Below the pieces are notes generated by a model. That model did not search any database. It was not told the origin of the DNA and was given only the letters and a program-made list of their open reading frames with translations. Positions 24,997-33,790 of a stretch of DNA of 64,000 bases are shown one piece after another. The number at the start of each line of letters is the position of its first letter. Position 1 is the first letter of the stretch. A program made the translations under genes and the position numbers. This DNA is from an uncultured Eubacterium sp. (lineage in GTDB: Bacteria > Bacillota > Clostridia > Oscillospirales > Acutalibacteraceae), in contig CALWVQ010000042.1 of assembly GCA_944385025.1 (NCBI GenBank), positions 84,000-147,999 of the forward strand, in the 5' to 3' direction.

Positions 24997-26351
24997 TATT
25001 TTCCCCACCTGTCATAAACTTTATGGATTACTTCCTCCAAAGCCATTCCTCTTGAGGCTTTGAATACTACCGCGTCGCCCTTTTCAAGAAACTTTGAAAG
25101 TTTATCCGAAAGGGCGTCTTTATTATCAAAATGCAAAGCATTTTTGATACCGTTTTCAACTGCTGAGTTGTGAATATATTTTGCCTGTTCTCCCACTGTA
25201 AAGAGATAATCAATTTTCTGTTTGGCTGCATATTCGCCAACCTTGGAGTGCGCCTCTTTTGAAAAGCCGCCAAGCTCCAGCATATCGGAAAAGACTGCAA
25301 TTTTTCTTTTACCGTTTGTATCGGCAAGGGTATTGATTGACGCTTTCATTGAATCAAGGCTTGCATTATAACAGTCCTCAATAATGGTAATGCCGTTAAA
25401 ATCAACAACTTTTTGGCGCATACCCTCGGGCTGATAGTGTGATAGTGCGTCTGCACACGCTTCAGGCTCAATATCAAGAAAATAACCTACTGCAAAAGCA
25501 GAAAGAGCGTTATAAACGTTATGAATTCCTATTGTCGGGATTGTAACAGCCTGACTTTTGCCGTAAAAATCAATTACAAAATAGGTACTGCCGTTTTTCT
25601 GCTCAACATCTCTTGCTTTAAAATCTCCGTTATCAATCCCGAAAAACACGATATTATAATCATCATTTTTTACGGTAGCAAGCATATCGTTATCGCCGTT
25701 TAGAATTACTGTTGAACCTTTTTCAAGTCCGTCAAATATTTCCAGCTTTGCTTTAAGTATGCCCTCTCTTGAGCCGAAATTTTCAATATGTGACGTTCCG
25801 ACATTTGAAATTAAAGCAATAGTGGGCTTTGCCGCAGTTGACAGCCTGTGTATTTCGCCGAAATGGTTCATTCCCATTTCTATAACAGCCGCCTGTGTAC
25901 TGCCGTCAATTTGAAAAAGCATTTGAGGCAAACCGATTTCGTTATTAAGATTACCTTGAGTCTTTATTGATTTGTATTTTGAGCTAACTACAAGATAGGT
26001 AAACTCTTTTGTAGTAGTTTTTCCCACAGAGCCTGTAAGACCCACTAAATGAAGATTAAATTTTGAACGGTAGTAGCCGCCTAAATCGAGAAGCGCCTTT
26101 GATGTATTTTCTACCATTACGTAATTACCGTTTAAGCCTTCAACGGCTTTGTGAATCATAACAGCGGCCGCTCCCTTTTCAAGAGCCTCTTCGGCAAAGC
26201 TGTGACCGTCAAAACGCTCGCCTTTTATACAAATAAAAAGACAGCCTTTTGTTATCTTTCTTGTATCAATACAAACGCCGTTTATTTCACATTCACCGCT
26301 GAATGTTCCGCCGCAGGCATTTGCTATTTCGCTTAATTTTAAGGTTTCCAT
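24996..26351 (-). CDS. murF: UDP-N-acetylmuramoyl-tripeptide--D-alanyl-D-alanine ligase
   Basis: ATP-dependent cytosolic ligase that adds D-Ala-D-Ala to the UDP-MurNAc-tripeptide. The 451-residue protein has the three Mur ligase domains: N-terminal substrate domain with DTRKITKGCLFI, central ATPase with the P-loop GSVGKTTTKEF near residue 110, and a C-terminal domain with EDCYNASLDSMKASI. It starts 2 bases after the murE stop, and its own stop overlaps the mraY start, so translation of murE, murF and mraY is closely coupled. Length fits the family. Confidence 0.96.
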   Translation of the reverse strand: METLKLSEIANACGGTFSGECEINGVCIDTRKITKGCLFICIKGERFDGHSFAEEALEKGAAAVMIHKAVEGLNGNYVMVENTSKALLDLGGYYRSKFNLHLVGLTGSVGKTTTKEFTYLVVSSKYKSIKTQGNLNNEIGLPQMLFQIDGSTQAAVIEMGMNHFGEIHRLSTAAKPTIALISNVGTSHIENFGSREGILKAKLEIFDGLEKGSTVILNGDNDMLATVKNDDYNIVFFGIDNGDFKARDVEQKNGSTYFVIDFYGKSQAVTIPTIGIHNVYNALSAFAVGYFLDIEPEACADALSHYQPEGMRQKVVDFNGITIIEDCYNASLDSMKASINTLADTNGKRKIAVFSDMLELGGFSKEAHSKVGEYAAKQKIDYLFTVGEQAKYIHNSAVENGIKNALHFDNKDALSDKLSKFLEKGDAVVFKASRGMALEEVIHKVYDRWGK

Positions 26352-26353
26352 AA

Positions 26354-27790
26354 TCAGTCCTGTTTAGCAAGTATTTCGGCTACTGCTTCTCTTTCGTCAA
26401 AATGAATTGTGCCTGTTGGCAAAATTTGATATGTTTCGTGGCCCTTGCCTGCAAGGAGAATAATATCGTCTTTCTTTGCGTGTTCGATTGCATATGCAAT
26501 AGCCTCTTTACGATTTTCAACTACCGTATAAGGTGTTTTAACGCCTTTCATTCCCTCAAGAATATCCTGAATTATTGCTGAAGGATTTTCACTTCTTGGA
26601 TTATCCGACGTAACAATGCAGTAGTCGGAAAGTTCTGCGGCAATTTTGCCCATTTTCGGACGCTTTGTTTTATCTCTGTCTCCGCCGCAGCCGAAAAGAG
26701 TAACTACTCTGCCCTTTGCAATTTCTTTAAGGGATGAAATTATATTTTCAAGACCGTCGGGAGAATGAGCGTAGTCAATGATAATAGTAAAATCTCTGTC
26801 ACAGGGGACAACCTCTATTCTGCCCTTAACACCCTTTGACTTGCTGATTGCCATAAGCACCTGCTCAAAGGAAATTCCAAGAGCGAGAGCGCAGGAAGCT
26901 GCACACAGGGAGTTGTAAACAGAAAATCTGCCGGGAATCGGGCAGGAACATCTGCCTATTTTATCACCCACAAGCTCATATTCAACCCCGTTTGATTTAA
27001 ATGTTACATTTTTAGCCACATATGTTGCGTCATTTCTGTTTACAGCATATGTTACCACTTTATCAAAATTAAGTCCCTCAATTATTTTAAGTCCGTTTTC
27101 ATCGTCTGCATTTGTAACGGCAATATCACAGTTTTCAAAAAGAAGTCTTTTTGCATTAAAGTAATTTTCCCAAGTTTTATGATAATCAAGGTGATCCTGT
27201 GTAAGATTTGTAAAAGCGCCCACTGCAAATCTTACGCCGTTTACTCTGCCCTGTGCCAAGGCCTGCGAAGATACTTCCATTACGCAGTATTCACAGCCTG
27301 CCTCTACCATTTGTGAAAACAGTTTTTGAAGCTCGTAAGGGTCAGGAGTTGTATATTTAGCAGGATACGCCTCGTCACCTATCATATTTTGAACCGTTCC
27401 GATAAGTCCGACCTTTTTGCCGACATTTTCCAAAATCTGCTTAATGAGAAAAGTTGTTGTAGTTTTTCCGTTTGTACCTGTAAGACCGATAAGCTTCAAT
27501 TTTTCGGCAGGATTTGAGAAAAAGTTTGCACAGATATAGGAAAAAATTCCTCTTGTATTCTCAACGATTACTTGATTGTCAAGACCCATATCTTTTTCAA
27601 CAACTACTGCACAGGCGCCTTTAGTCAGCATTTCACCTGCAACGCTGTGACCGTCGAAAGCCGCACCCTTGATACATACAAAAAGCGAGCCTTCTTTAAC
27701 AAGTCTTGAATCCTGTGTTACGTCAAGAACATCAATGTCGCTGTACTCATTGAGCACTTTTATTCCCTTTAAAATCTGTGATAGTTTCAT
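26354..27790 (-). CDS. murE: UDP-MurNAc-tripeptide synthetase, meso-DAP type
   Basis: ATP-dependent ligase that adds the third amino acid to UDP-MurNAc-L-Ala-D-Glu. The P-loop GTNGKTTTTFLI (near residue 105) and the Mur ligase core are clear. The C-terminal motif DNPRSENP has DNPR, the known signature for meso-diaminopimelate instead of lysine, so the organism should have a DAP-type wall. The 478-residue form starts at 27790, with GGAG nine bases upstream. An in-frame TTG at 27811 overlaps the ftsI stop and is less likely. The murE, murF and mraY genes follow each other almost without gaps. Confidence 0.97.
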   Translation of the reverse strand: MKLSQILKGIKVLNEYSDIDVLDVTQDSRLVKEGSLFVCIKGAAFDGHSVAGEMLTKGACAVVVEKDMGLDNQVIVENTRGIFSYICANFFSNPAEKLKLIGLTGTNGKTTTTFLIKQILENVGKKVGLIGTVQNMIGDEAYPAKYTTPDPYELQKLFSQMVEAGCEYCVMEVSSQALAQGRVNGVRFAVGAFTNLTQDHLDYHKTWENYFNAKRLLFENCDIAVTNADDENGLKIIEGLNFDKVVTYAVNRNDATYVAKNVTFKSNGVEYELVGDKIGRCSCPIPGRFSVYNSLCAASCALALGISFEQVLMAISKSKGVKGRIEVVPCDRDFTIIIDYAHSPDGLENIISSLKEIAKGRVVTLFGCGGDRDKTKRPKMGKIAAELSDYCIVTSDNPRSENPSAIIQDILEGMKGVKTPYTVVENRKEAIAYAIEHAKKDDIILLAGKGHETYQILPTGTIHFDEREAVAEILAKQD

Positions 27791-27803
27791 AATTAAGACT
27801 CCT

Positions 27804-30074
27804 TTAGTCAAGAACTGACTGCGTATTTTTGAAATATACTGTTACAACAGTACCCTGCTCAACCTCTGTAGATTTATCATCACTTTGTCTGTATGCGATA
27901 ACGGAACCGCTGGTAAGGTCGTTACCGCTTACTTGAATGTTTAAGTTATTGCTCTTTGCCAAGCTCTTTGCCTCGTTTACTGTTAATCCCGTAAAGTCAG
28001 GCACCTTGGTTAGCTTCTTGTCTGTATCCTCGGTATAAAGATAAAGCGTGCCGCCCTTTGGTATTGTTGACGAGCTTGACGGGAATTGACGCAGTACCTT
28101 GTCACCGTTTCCGATTACCTGTGCCTTTAAGCCGTACTGTTCGATAGTTGTTTTTGCATCTTCAAGTGACTGGTCAACTACGTTGGGAGCATAGTCGGAT
28201 ACGTTTTCAAGCTCTTCCTCGCTGTATGTAGGCTCAATACCCAAGACAGACATTGACTCCTCAATAACCTCTGCGGCAATAGGTGCACAAAGTGCGCCGC
28301 CGCCTAAATCCTGATTAGGTTCATCAACAATGATGATCATTGCAATTTCGGGATTGTCTGTTGGTGCGATAGCCGCAAAAGACACGATATACTTATCTCC
28401 CTCGCCCTCTGCTGACTCACCTAACTTTGTTGACGTACCTGTTTTACCGCCTACGCTGTAACCGGCAACGTAACCGTTTTTACCTGTACCGTTATCTACT
28501 ACTGATTTCATCATCTGACGTACTTTTTCAGATGTTTCCTCGCTGATTACCTGACGTACAACCGTAGTTTCCGTTTTGCTGACTGTTTTTCCTTCAGCGT
28601 CAACAATTGAAGAAACAAGATAAGGCTTTACAAGTTTGCCGCCGTTAGCAATGGCACAAAGTCCCGTGCAAACCTGAATAGGCGTAAGTGAGTTTGTCTG
28701 ACCGAATGATGCAGAAGAAAGCTCAACTATACCGTACTGGTCCTCTTTGTAGTACTGCGGCTCTGCCTCGCCCAAAAGGTCGATACCCGTCGTCTGCGTA
28801 AAGCCAAATGCGTCAAAATACTTGTAGTAATTATGAACGCCAAGCTTTTGTCCGACCGTGATAAAAAACGGGTTACAGGAATTTTCAAGTCCCTGGGTAA
28901 AAGTCTGCAAGCCGTGTCCGGGGTGGTAGTGACAATTCATTTTGTACTTATCTACCTGTATTGAACCTGTGCAGTTATATGTGGTGTCAAGAGAAACAAC
29001 ATTTTCCTCCAGCGCCGCGCAGGCGATAAATGTTTTGAAAACAGAACCGGGAACATATGTATCACTTACAGTAAAGTTTCTCCACTGATTTTGGATAGCA
29101 GTGCTTTGATATGCCTCTTTTTCTTCCTCGTCCTTAACCTCCTTAAGCTCGTTTATGTACTTGCTGTAAGTGAGGGTGTAAGGGTCGTTGCAGTCGTAAT
29201 CAGGAAGAGATGCCATAGCAAGTACAGCGCCTGTATTGCAGTTCATTATAACACCGTAAGCGCCTTTTGCCTGATATTGCTCCAATGTATCCCGAAGTCC
29301 TTTTTCAAGATAATACTGAACCGTTTGATTAATTGTGGTAACGAGAGAATTACCGTCAGTTGCCTCCACGGTAGTTTCATACTCGCTGGCAATATCGTTT
29401 GAAAAGGCATCCTTTGCAGTAATCACTCTGCCGTTTACACCGGTAAGCTCTTCGTCATAGTAGGCTTCAAGTCCCGAAAGTCCCTGATCGTCAGCGCCTG
29501 TAAAACCAATTACGGTTGAGGCAAGAGAATCGTATGGATAATATCTTTTTGTTGTCTGCTCCATTCCGATGCAGTTTAAATCATTTTCTGAAATAAACTC
29601 ACTGATTTTCTCTTTGACGTTATTTTCGACTTTTTTCTCAATTATCTCATATCTGTTGTCAGCTTTGGTTTTTTCGAGGAGTTTTTCTTTTTCCTCGTCA
29701 TCATACTCAAAAAGTTCGCTGAAGAAATCTACTATCAAATTTCGTCTTTCTTCGCTCTTTTTTTCCTTTGCGGCAATCTGCTCTGCCGTATCTGTTTCGA
29801 GTATTTCAAGGTCTACTACTTTAGGGTCAAGGTAAATATTCCAAACGGTTGCAGATTTTGCAAGAACATTTCCCTCTGCGTCGTATATCGTACCTCGCAT
29901 TGCGGAAATTTCCGTATCTGCCATTTGCTGTGATTCCGCTTTCTGTGAAAGTTCCTCTCCCCTTACTACCTGCAAATACAAAACTCTTACTGCATTTGTG
30001 CTGAGAAGAAAGACGATTACCACACCCAGTATCAGCAATCTTTTAAGCATATTTTTGCTTGTGTTGATTTTCAT
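27804..30074 (-). CDS. ftsI: division/sporulation class B penicillin-binding protein with PASTA domains
   Basis: Membrane-anchored transpeptidase that cross-links septal peptidoglycan with FtsW. The 756-residue protein has an N-terminal helix (about 12-30), a PBP dimerisation domain with an extended Glu/Lys-rich coiled insert, and a transpeptidase domain with the SxxK motif PGSVFKTF, the SxN motif SCNPFF and GGKTGTSTK. Two C-terminal PASTA domains follow, beginning near residues 625 and 690. PASTA-bearing class B PBPs in this position are PBP2X/SpoVD type. FtsI (division) versus SpoVD (spore cortex) cannot be settled here. The stop lies 14 bases before the murE start. Confidence 0.95.
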   Translation of the reverse strand: MKINTSKNMLKRLLILGVVIVFLLSTNAVRVLYLQVVRGEELSQKAESQQMADTEISAMRGTIYDAEGNVLAKSATVWNIYLDPKVVDLEILETDTAEQIAAKEKKSEERRNLIVDFFSELFEYDDEEKEKLLEKTKADNRYEIIEKKVENNVKEKISEFISENDLNCIGMEQTTKRYYPYDSLASTVIGFTGADDQGLSGLEAYYDEELTGVNGRVITAKDAFSNDIASEYETTVEATDGNSLVTTINQTVQYYLEKGLRDTLEQYQAKGAYGVIMNCNTGAVLAMASLPDYDCNDPYTLTYSKYINELKEVKDEEEKEAYQSTAIQNQWRNFTVSDTYVPGSVFKTFIACAALEENVVSLDTTYNCTGSIQVDKYKMNCHYHPGHGLQTFTQGLENSCNPFFITVGQKLGVHNYYKYFDAFGFTQTTGIDLLGEAEPQYYKEDQYGIVELSSASFGQTNSLTPIQVCTGLCAIANGGKLVKPYLVSSIVDAEGKTVSKTETTVVRQVISEETSEKVRQMMKSVVDNGTGKNGYVAGYSVGGKTGTSTKLGESAEGEGDKYIVSFAAIAPTDNPEIAMIIIVDEPNQDLGGGALCAPIAAEVIEESMSVLGIEPTYSEEELENVSDYAPNVVDQSLEDAKTTIEQYGLKAQVIGNGDKVLRQFPSSSSTIPKGGTLYLYTEDTDKKLTKVPDFTGLTVNEAKSLAKSNNLNIQVSGNDLTSGSVIAYRQSDDKSTEVEQGTVVTVYFKNTQSVLD

Positions 30075-30123
30075 AACTACCTTCCTTCCCGCAATTGTTA
30101 TCTTATTTAATAAAAAACTATAT

Positions 30124-30145
30124 GAGAGTTAGAATTCTAACTCTC
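30124..30145. repeat. perfect 22-base palindrome between ftsL and ftsI
   Basis: GAGAGTTAG-AATT-CTAACTCTC reads the same on both strands. In the minus-strand transcript it would fold into a nine-pair hairpin followed by a weak T6 run five bases later. It may be an attenuator, an RNA processing site or a protein site. Confidence 0.7.
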
Positions 30146-30174
30146 AATATTGTACGCAATTTATATTTATATTA

Positions 30175-30690
30175 TTACTTTCCTGTTTCAGCCATAAGCT
30201 TTTCCATAGCAATTTGCCTTTGCTGTTTATACTCAGAAACATTGACATATACTATCTGATTTGACTGCACTTTAGACATACCCAGTTCTTCTACTGCGTA
30301 CTTGTCTATCATACTCATTGACACAAGAGCATCAAGCTCGCTGTTAATCCTTGTGTTTTCACTCTCGGCGACAGCAAGCTGGGTTTCAAGATTGGATATT
30401 TCGTGGGTCAGTTCATTTTTCTTCGCATTAGTGCTTAATACGGAGAAAAACATAGCAATAGTCAAAAGCGATGTAACGCCTATTACAGCAGCTTTACGCA
30501 GTCCGATTTTCTGTTCCTGCAAAAGCTGGCTGCGGCTTTTTCGCTTACTGTTGCCTCTTACCTTAAAATCTCTTTTGGTATCGGGCTTATAAGCAGGGGC
30601 AGCAGATGACCTGGTAAGGTTAAACGCCTCAACAGCGTAGGACGTGTCACCTGCATAAGAATATCTTCTGAAATCGCCTGTGTTAGTCAT
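30175..30690 (-). CDS. ftsL: FtsL-like cell division protein
   Basis: Small bitopic protein of 171 residues: a basic cytoplasmic region of about 70 residues (KVRGNSKRKSRSQ), one membrane helix (AVIGVTSLLTIAMFFSVL), then a leucine-rich coiled coil (ISNLETQLAVAESENTRINSELDAL) and a short tail. This topology and the position between rsmH and ftsI fit FtsL, which scaffolds FtsQ/DivIB and FtsI. Sequence identity of FtsL is always low, so the call depends on position and form. The ATG at 30690 has AGGTGA five bases upstream. An in-frame GTG at 30699 overlaps that site and is rejected. Confidence 0.87.
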   Translation of the reverse strand: MTNTGDFRRYSYAGDTSYAVEAFNLTRSSAAPAYKPDTKRDFKVRGNSKRKSRSQLLQEQKIGLRKAAVIGVTSLLTIAMFFSVLSTNAKKNELTHEISNLETQLAVAESENTRINSELDALVSMSMIDKYAVEELGMSKVQSNQIVYVNVSEYKQQRQIAMEKLMAETGK

Positions 30691-30720
30691 CTTACTCACC
30701 TCTTTCTTTTGATTTAAAAA

Positions 30721-31632
30721 TTAAAACTTCTCAAAAACACGCAGCCTTGAGGAGCGTGCTCTGGGATTGATTTCAAGCTCTTTTTGGGACGGTGCAACAG
30801 CTTTGAACACCTTTCCTTTGGGCTTATTTCCGCATACGCATACAGGAAATTCCTTTGGACAGGTACAGCCTTTGCACCACTCGTTAAACTTTTCCTTTAC
30901 TATTCTGTCTTCAAGAGAATGGAATGTTATTACGGCAATTCTTCCGCCGCTGTTAAGGCAGTCAAAAGCGTCGTCAAGAGTGCTTTTCAGCACGTCAAGT
31001 TCACCGTTAACCTCAATGCGTATTGCCTGAAAAGTTTTACGCGCAGGGTGACTGTCTCTCATTGCCTTTTGCGGCAATGACGCTTTTATAATATCCACAA
31101 GCTCAAAGGTGGTTTCAATAGGTTTGTCCTGCCTCGCCTTAACTATATTTGAGGCAATTTTACGTGCGAATTTCTCCTCGCCGTATTTAAAAATAACGTC
31201 TGCCAACTCGGTTTCGCTGTAAGTATTTACAACGTCTTTTGCACTTAATCCCGTTTTGCTCATTCGCATATCGAGAGGAGCGTCTTTATGGAAAGAAAAA
31301 CCTCTGTCAGCAGTATCAAGCTGAAAAGAGCTTACGCCCAAATCAAGCAGTACGCCGTCAATCTTGTCTATATTAAGGCTTTTAAGTATTGATTTAATAT
31401 GTGAAAAATTATCGTGAACTATTGTCACGTTTTTTCTGTCGCCCAAGCGTTCATTAAGTACTGTAATGGCATCGGGGTCCTGGTCCACTGCAATTAGCTG
31501 TTTTGCAGTTTTTGAAATTTCAGAGGAATGACCTCCGCCCCCTGCAGTACCGTCAAGTATTACTTTTTCGCTGTTTAAGTCCAGAGCTTCTATCGCCTCG
31601 TCAAACAAGACGCTTTTATGAACAAACTCCAT
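30721..31632 (-). CDS. rsmH: 16S rRNA (cytosine1402-N4)-methyltransferase
   Basis: SAM-dependent methyltransferase that modifies C1402 of 16S rRNA in the decoding centre. The 303-residue protein has the SAM loop LDGTAGGGGHSSEI near residues 26-39, DLGVSSFQLD and the conserved AIRIEVNGELDVL and RIAVITFHSLEDRIVK segments. It ends near NPRARSSRLRVFEKF as in the family. A Cys-rich segment CKGCTCPKEFPVCVCGN is typical for Firmicute RsmH. Its ATG coincides with the mraZ stop, so mraZ-rsmH are coupled at the head of the dcw operon. Confidence 0.97.
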   Translation of the reverse strand: MEFVHKSVLFDEAIEALDLNSEKVILDGTAGGGGHSSEISKTAKQLIAVDQDPDAITVLNERLGDRKNVTIVHDNFSHIKSILKSLNIDKIDGVLLDLGVSSFQLDTADRGFSFHKDAPLDMRMSKTGLSAKDVVNTYSETELADVIFKYGEEKFARKIASNIVKARQDKPIETTFELVDIIKASLPQKAMRDSHPARKTFQAIRIEVNGELDVLKSTLDDAFDCLNSGGRIAVITFHSLEDRIVKEKFNEWCKGCTCPKEFPVCVCGNKPKGKVFKAVAPSQKELEINPRARSSRLRVFEKF

Positions 31633-32087
31633 TATTCCCTGTTCCCTTTCAGCTTGTCCATCATATCGTACATACCAAGGCTATGGTCATAGCTGTTATA
31701 GAATTTATCGTATTCTTCAGTATTCCAAATCTCGATAAACTTACCTTTTCCTTTGAACACTACGGTAGTATCGTTTGAAAGAAGAGCCTCATCTTTAAGG
31801 CGCTGATTAACGGTAAATCTGCCTTGTGAGTCCAAAACTGCCTCTTCAGCATTATCAAAAAGAGAGGTAATAGCGTCATACTTTTCGTTTTCGGTACCGT
31901 TTTGAGTAGCCTCGTAAGTAGCATTAAACTGCTCTTCCGGATACAGAGTAAGGCACTTACATCCTCTTACGGTAACAGCAACCATATAAAATTCCTTACC
32001 CAAACGCTCTCTCCACTTGGTAGGAATAGAAAGACGACCCTTTGAATCCAGCTTATAGCCTTCAAGGGTACCTACAAGTAAGCGCAT
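31632..32087 (-). CDS. mraZ: transcriptional regulator MraZ
   Basis: Autorepressor of the dcw operon, forming ring oligomers that bind repeats in its own leader. The 151-residue protein has two AbrB-like halves with the DxxGR motif: YKLDSKGRLSIP and AVLDSQGRFTV. The start MRLLVGTLEG at 32087 has GGAG nine bases upstream and gives the family N-terminus, while the longer in-frame form from 32123 would reach to the operator repeats. A consensus promoter at 32177-32205 precedes it, with four TGGRA repeats between promoter and gene. It heads an operon of eleven cell-wall and division genes. Confidence 0.96.
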   Translation of the reverse strand: MRLLVGTLEGYKLDSKGRLSIPTKWRERLGKEFYMVAVTVRGCKCLTLYPEEQFNATYEATQNGTENEKYDAITSLFDNAEEAVLDSQGRFTVNQRLKDEALLSNDTTVVFKGKGKFIEIWNTEEYDKFYNSYDHSLGMYDMMDKLKGNRE

Positions 32088-32124
32088 ATCTTTCTCTCCT
32101 TTCACAAGTTTAAGGCAATTCATT

Positions 32125-32160
32125 TGGGATTTAGATGGAATTAATGGGATTTTATTGGAA
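32125..32160. promoter_or_regulatory. candidate MraZ operator: four TGGRA repeats
   Basis: TGGGA at 32125 and 32145, and TGGAA at 32136 and 32156, spaced 11, 9 and 11 bases on the plus strand. They form two copies of a 20-base unit (GGGATTT-N-A-N-TGGAATT). They lie just downstream of the predicted mraZ transcription start. MraZ is known to bind about 10-base-phased TGGG-type repeats in mraZ leaders. Confidence 0.7.
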
Positions 32161-32176
32161 TTTCCGCCTTTTCTTA

Positions 32177-32205
32177 ATTATATAAGGGCGTAAAGATATT
32201 GTCAA
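32177..32205 (-). promoter_or_regulatory. dcw operon promoter
   Basis: Perfect consensus TTGACA (32205-32200), 17-base spacer, TATAAT (32182-32177) on the minus strand. The start is expected near 32170, at the edge of the TGGRA repeats. Confidence 0.92.
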
Positions 32206-32270
32206 GAAATTTTTTTCTGACTGATATATTTGTAACGGAATTGTAACACTTTATAAATTCGTATTTTTTA

Positions 32271-32299
32271 TTGTTACGGGGAAAGAATTATGCTATAAT
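32271..32299 (+). promoter_or_regulatory. promoter of GPH-family transporter gene
   Basis: TTGTTA (32271-32276), 17-base spacer, extended -10 TGC-TATAAT (TATAAT 32294-32299), 33 bases before the ATG at 32332. Confidence 0.85.
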
Positions 32300-32331
32300 T
32301 CTTACTATAAAATAAAAAAGAGGAATTAAAT

Positions 32332-33726
32332 ATGGGCGATTACAAATCTACCTGGCGTGAAAAAATAGGATACGGCGTAGGCGCCATAGGTCTTGACTTG
32401 AGTTACGGACTTTTTTACTCCTACCTATCCTATTATCTGTCCAGCGTATTGGGGTTAAAAGAAGGTTTTCTGCTTCTTCTTACCCCTCTTGCAAGAATAT
32501 GGGACGGCATCAACGACCCTATGATGGGAACTATCGTTGACAGTACAAAAACAAAAATGGGCAAATACAGACCGTGGATACTGATAGGTACCGCTTCTAA
32601 TGCCATTGTACTTTCCCTTTTGTTCACAAGCTTTGGAATGAGCGGAACAAAGCTCTATATATACATAGGTTTTATGTATGTACTTTGGGGAATGACGAAT
32701 ACTATGGCAGACATTCCCTACTGGTCAATGGTACCGTCGTTTACCACAGACCCTAAGGACAGAAACCTTGTGGCAACAGTAGCCAGAACATTTTCCGGTT
32801 TAGGTCAGGGAATTATAACAGTATTAACACCGTACATACTTCCTATGCTTTCATCAGGAATGAAAACTGAAAAAGGCTACTCTGCATCAGGCTTTTCAAA
32901 ATGGGCAATAATATGTGCCGTTTTGCTTGTAACTTTTGCATTAATATGCGTACTTTCCACAAAAGAAAAGCACGTTGTTTACAACAGCGGCGAAAAGTTT
33001 TCGTTTAAAAAGATGTTTCAGGTTATAGCTAAAAACGACCAGCTTGTTGTATTCATCGTTTTTGCTATGGTTTCAAATACAGGCTGGTATCTTACAAGTT
33101 CCACCGCTGTTTATTACTTCACCGACGTACTTGGCGACCCTACAAAACAAAGTCTGTTTTCTGCAATCGGAGCAGTCGGCTCCGTTTTAGGACTGCTTGT
33201 AATTCCTGTGCTTTCAAAATGTTGGAGCAAGAGAAAAATTTATCAATTTTCCCTTATCCTGACCATAGCGGGATACGGACTAATGTACCTGTTTGGTCCT
33301 ATTCTGAATATCACGATTATGCTTGATATATGCTATATCCTTGCGTCAATCGGAATAGGCTCAATGTTTGTGGCACAGACTATTTTCCTTGCAGACATTG
33401 TTGACTACGGCGAATACAAAAACAACGAAAGAAACGAGTCCATCACTTTCTCTATGAAGGGCTTTTTACAGAAGCTTGCGTACACAGTTCAAACTGTTAT
33501 TCTTTTCGGCGGACTTAAGCTTGTTGACTACAATACTCAAATTAAAGAAGGAGTTATTAACGATTCGGCAAAAACAGCTATCGGCATAATCGCTTTCGGT
33601 ATTCCGCCTGTGCTTGTTCTTATTTCTCTTATTGTTTTCTCCACCAAATTCAAAATTCACGGCGAACTTGCCGATAAGGTTCACGACTACATAGTTGAAA
33701 AAAGAACTTCAGAAGAATCAAAATAA
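32332..33726 (+). CDS. GPH-family sugar:cation symporter (MelB-like)
   Basis: Inner-membrane secondary transporter of 464 residues with about twelve helices, in the glycoside-pentoside-hexuronide:cation symporter family of the MFS superfamily. Diagnostic segments are the N-terminal GYGVGAIGLDLSYG, the cation/sugar site RIWDGINDPMMGTIVDSTKTKMGKYRPW, and the later IVDYGEYKNNERNESITFS. Substrate is not predictable; members carry melibiose, xylosides, glucuronides and others. It is a one-gene unit with its own strong promoter, GAGG before the ATG and a terminator. It is a paralogue of the transporter at 51510. Confidence 0.92.
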   Translation: MGDYKSTWREKIGYGVGAIGLDLSYGLFYSYLSYYLSSVLGLKEGFLLLLTPLARIWDGINDPMMGTIVDSTKTKMGKYRPWILIGTASNAIVLSLLFTSFGMSGTKLYIYIGFMYVLWGMTNTMADIPYWSMVPSFTTDPKDRNLVATVARTFSGLGQGIITVLTPYILPMLSSGMKTEKGYSASGFSKWAIICAVLLVTFALICVLSTKEKHVVYNSGEKFSFKKMFQVIAKNDQLVVFIVFAMVSNTGWYLTSSTAVYYFTDVLGDPTKQSLFSAIGAVGSVLGLLVIPVLSKCWSKRKIYQFSLILTIAGYGLMYLFGPILNITIMLDICYILASIGIGSMFVAQTIFLADIVDYGEYKNNERNESITFSMKGFLQKLAYTVQTVILFGGLKLVDYNTQIKEGVINDSAKTAIGIIAFGIPPVLVLISLIVFSTKFKIHGELADKVHDYIVEKRTSEESK

Positions 33727-33732
33727 ACGCAA

Positions 33733-33768
33733 AAAAATCCCGATACACAAATGTGTATCGGGATTTTT
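33733..33768. terminator. bidirectional terminator
   Basis: Perfect stem AAATCCCGATACAC / GTGTATCGGGATTT, loop AAAT, with A7 on the left and T5 on the right. It separates the transporter gene from the convergent coiled-coil gene. Confidence 0.92.
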
Positions 33769-33790
33769 AATCTCTTGTTAATTATTATAT

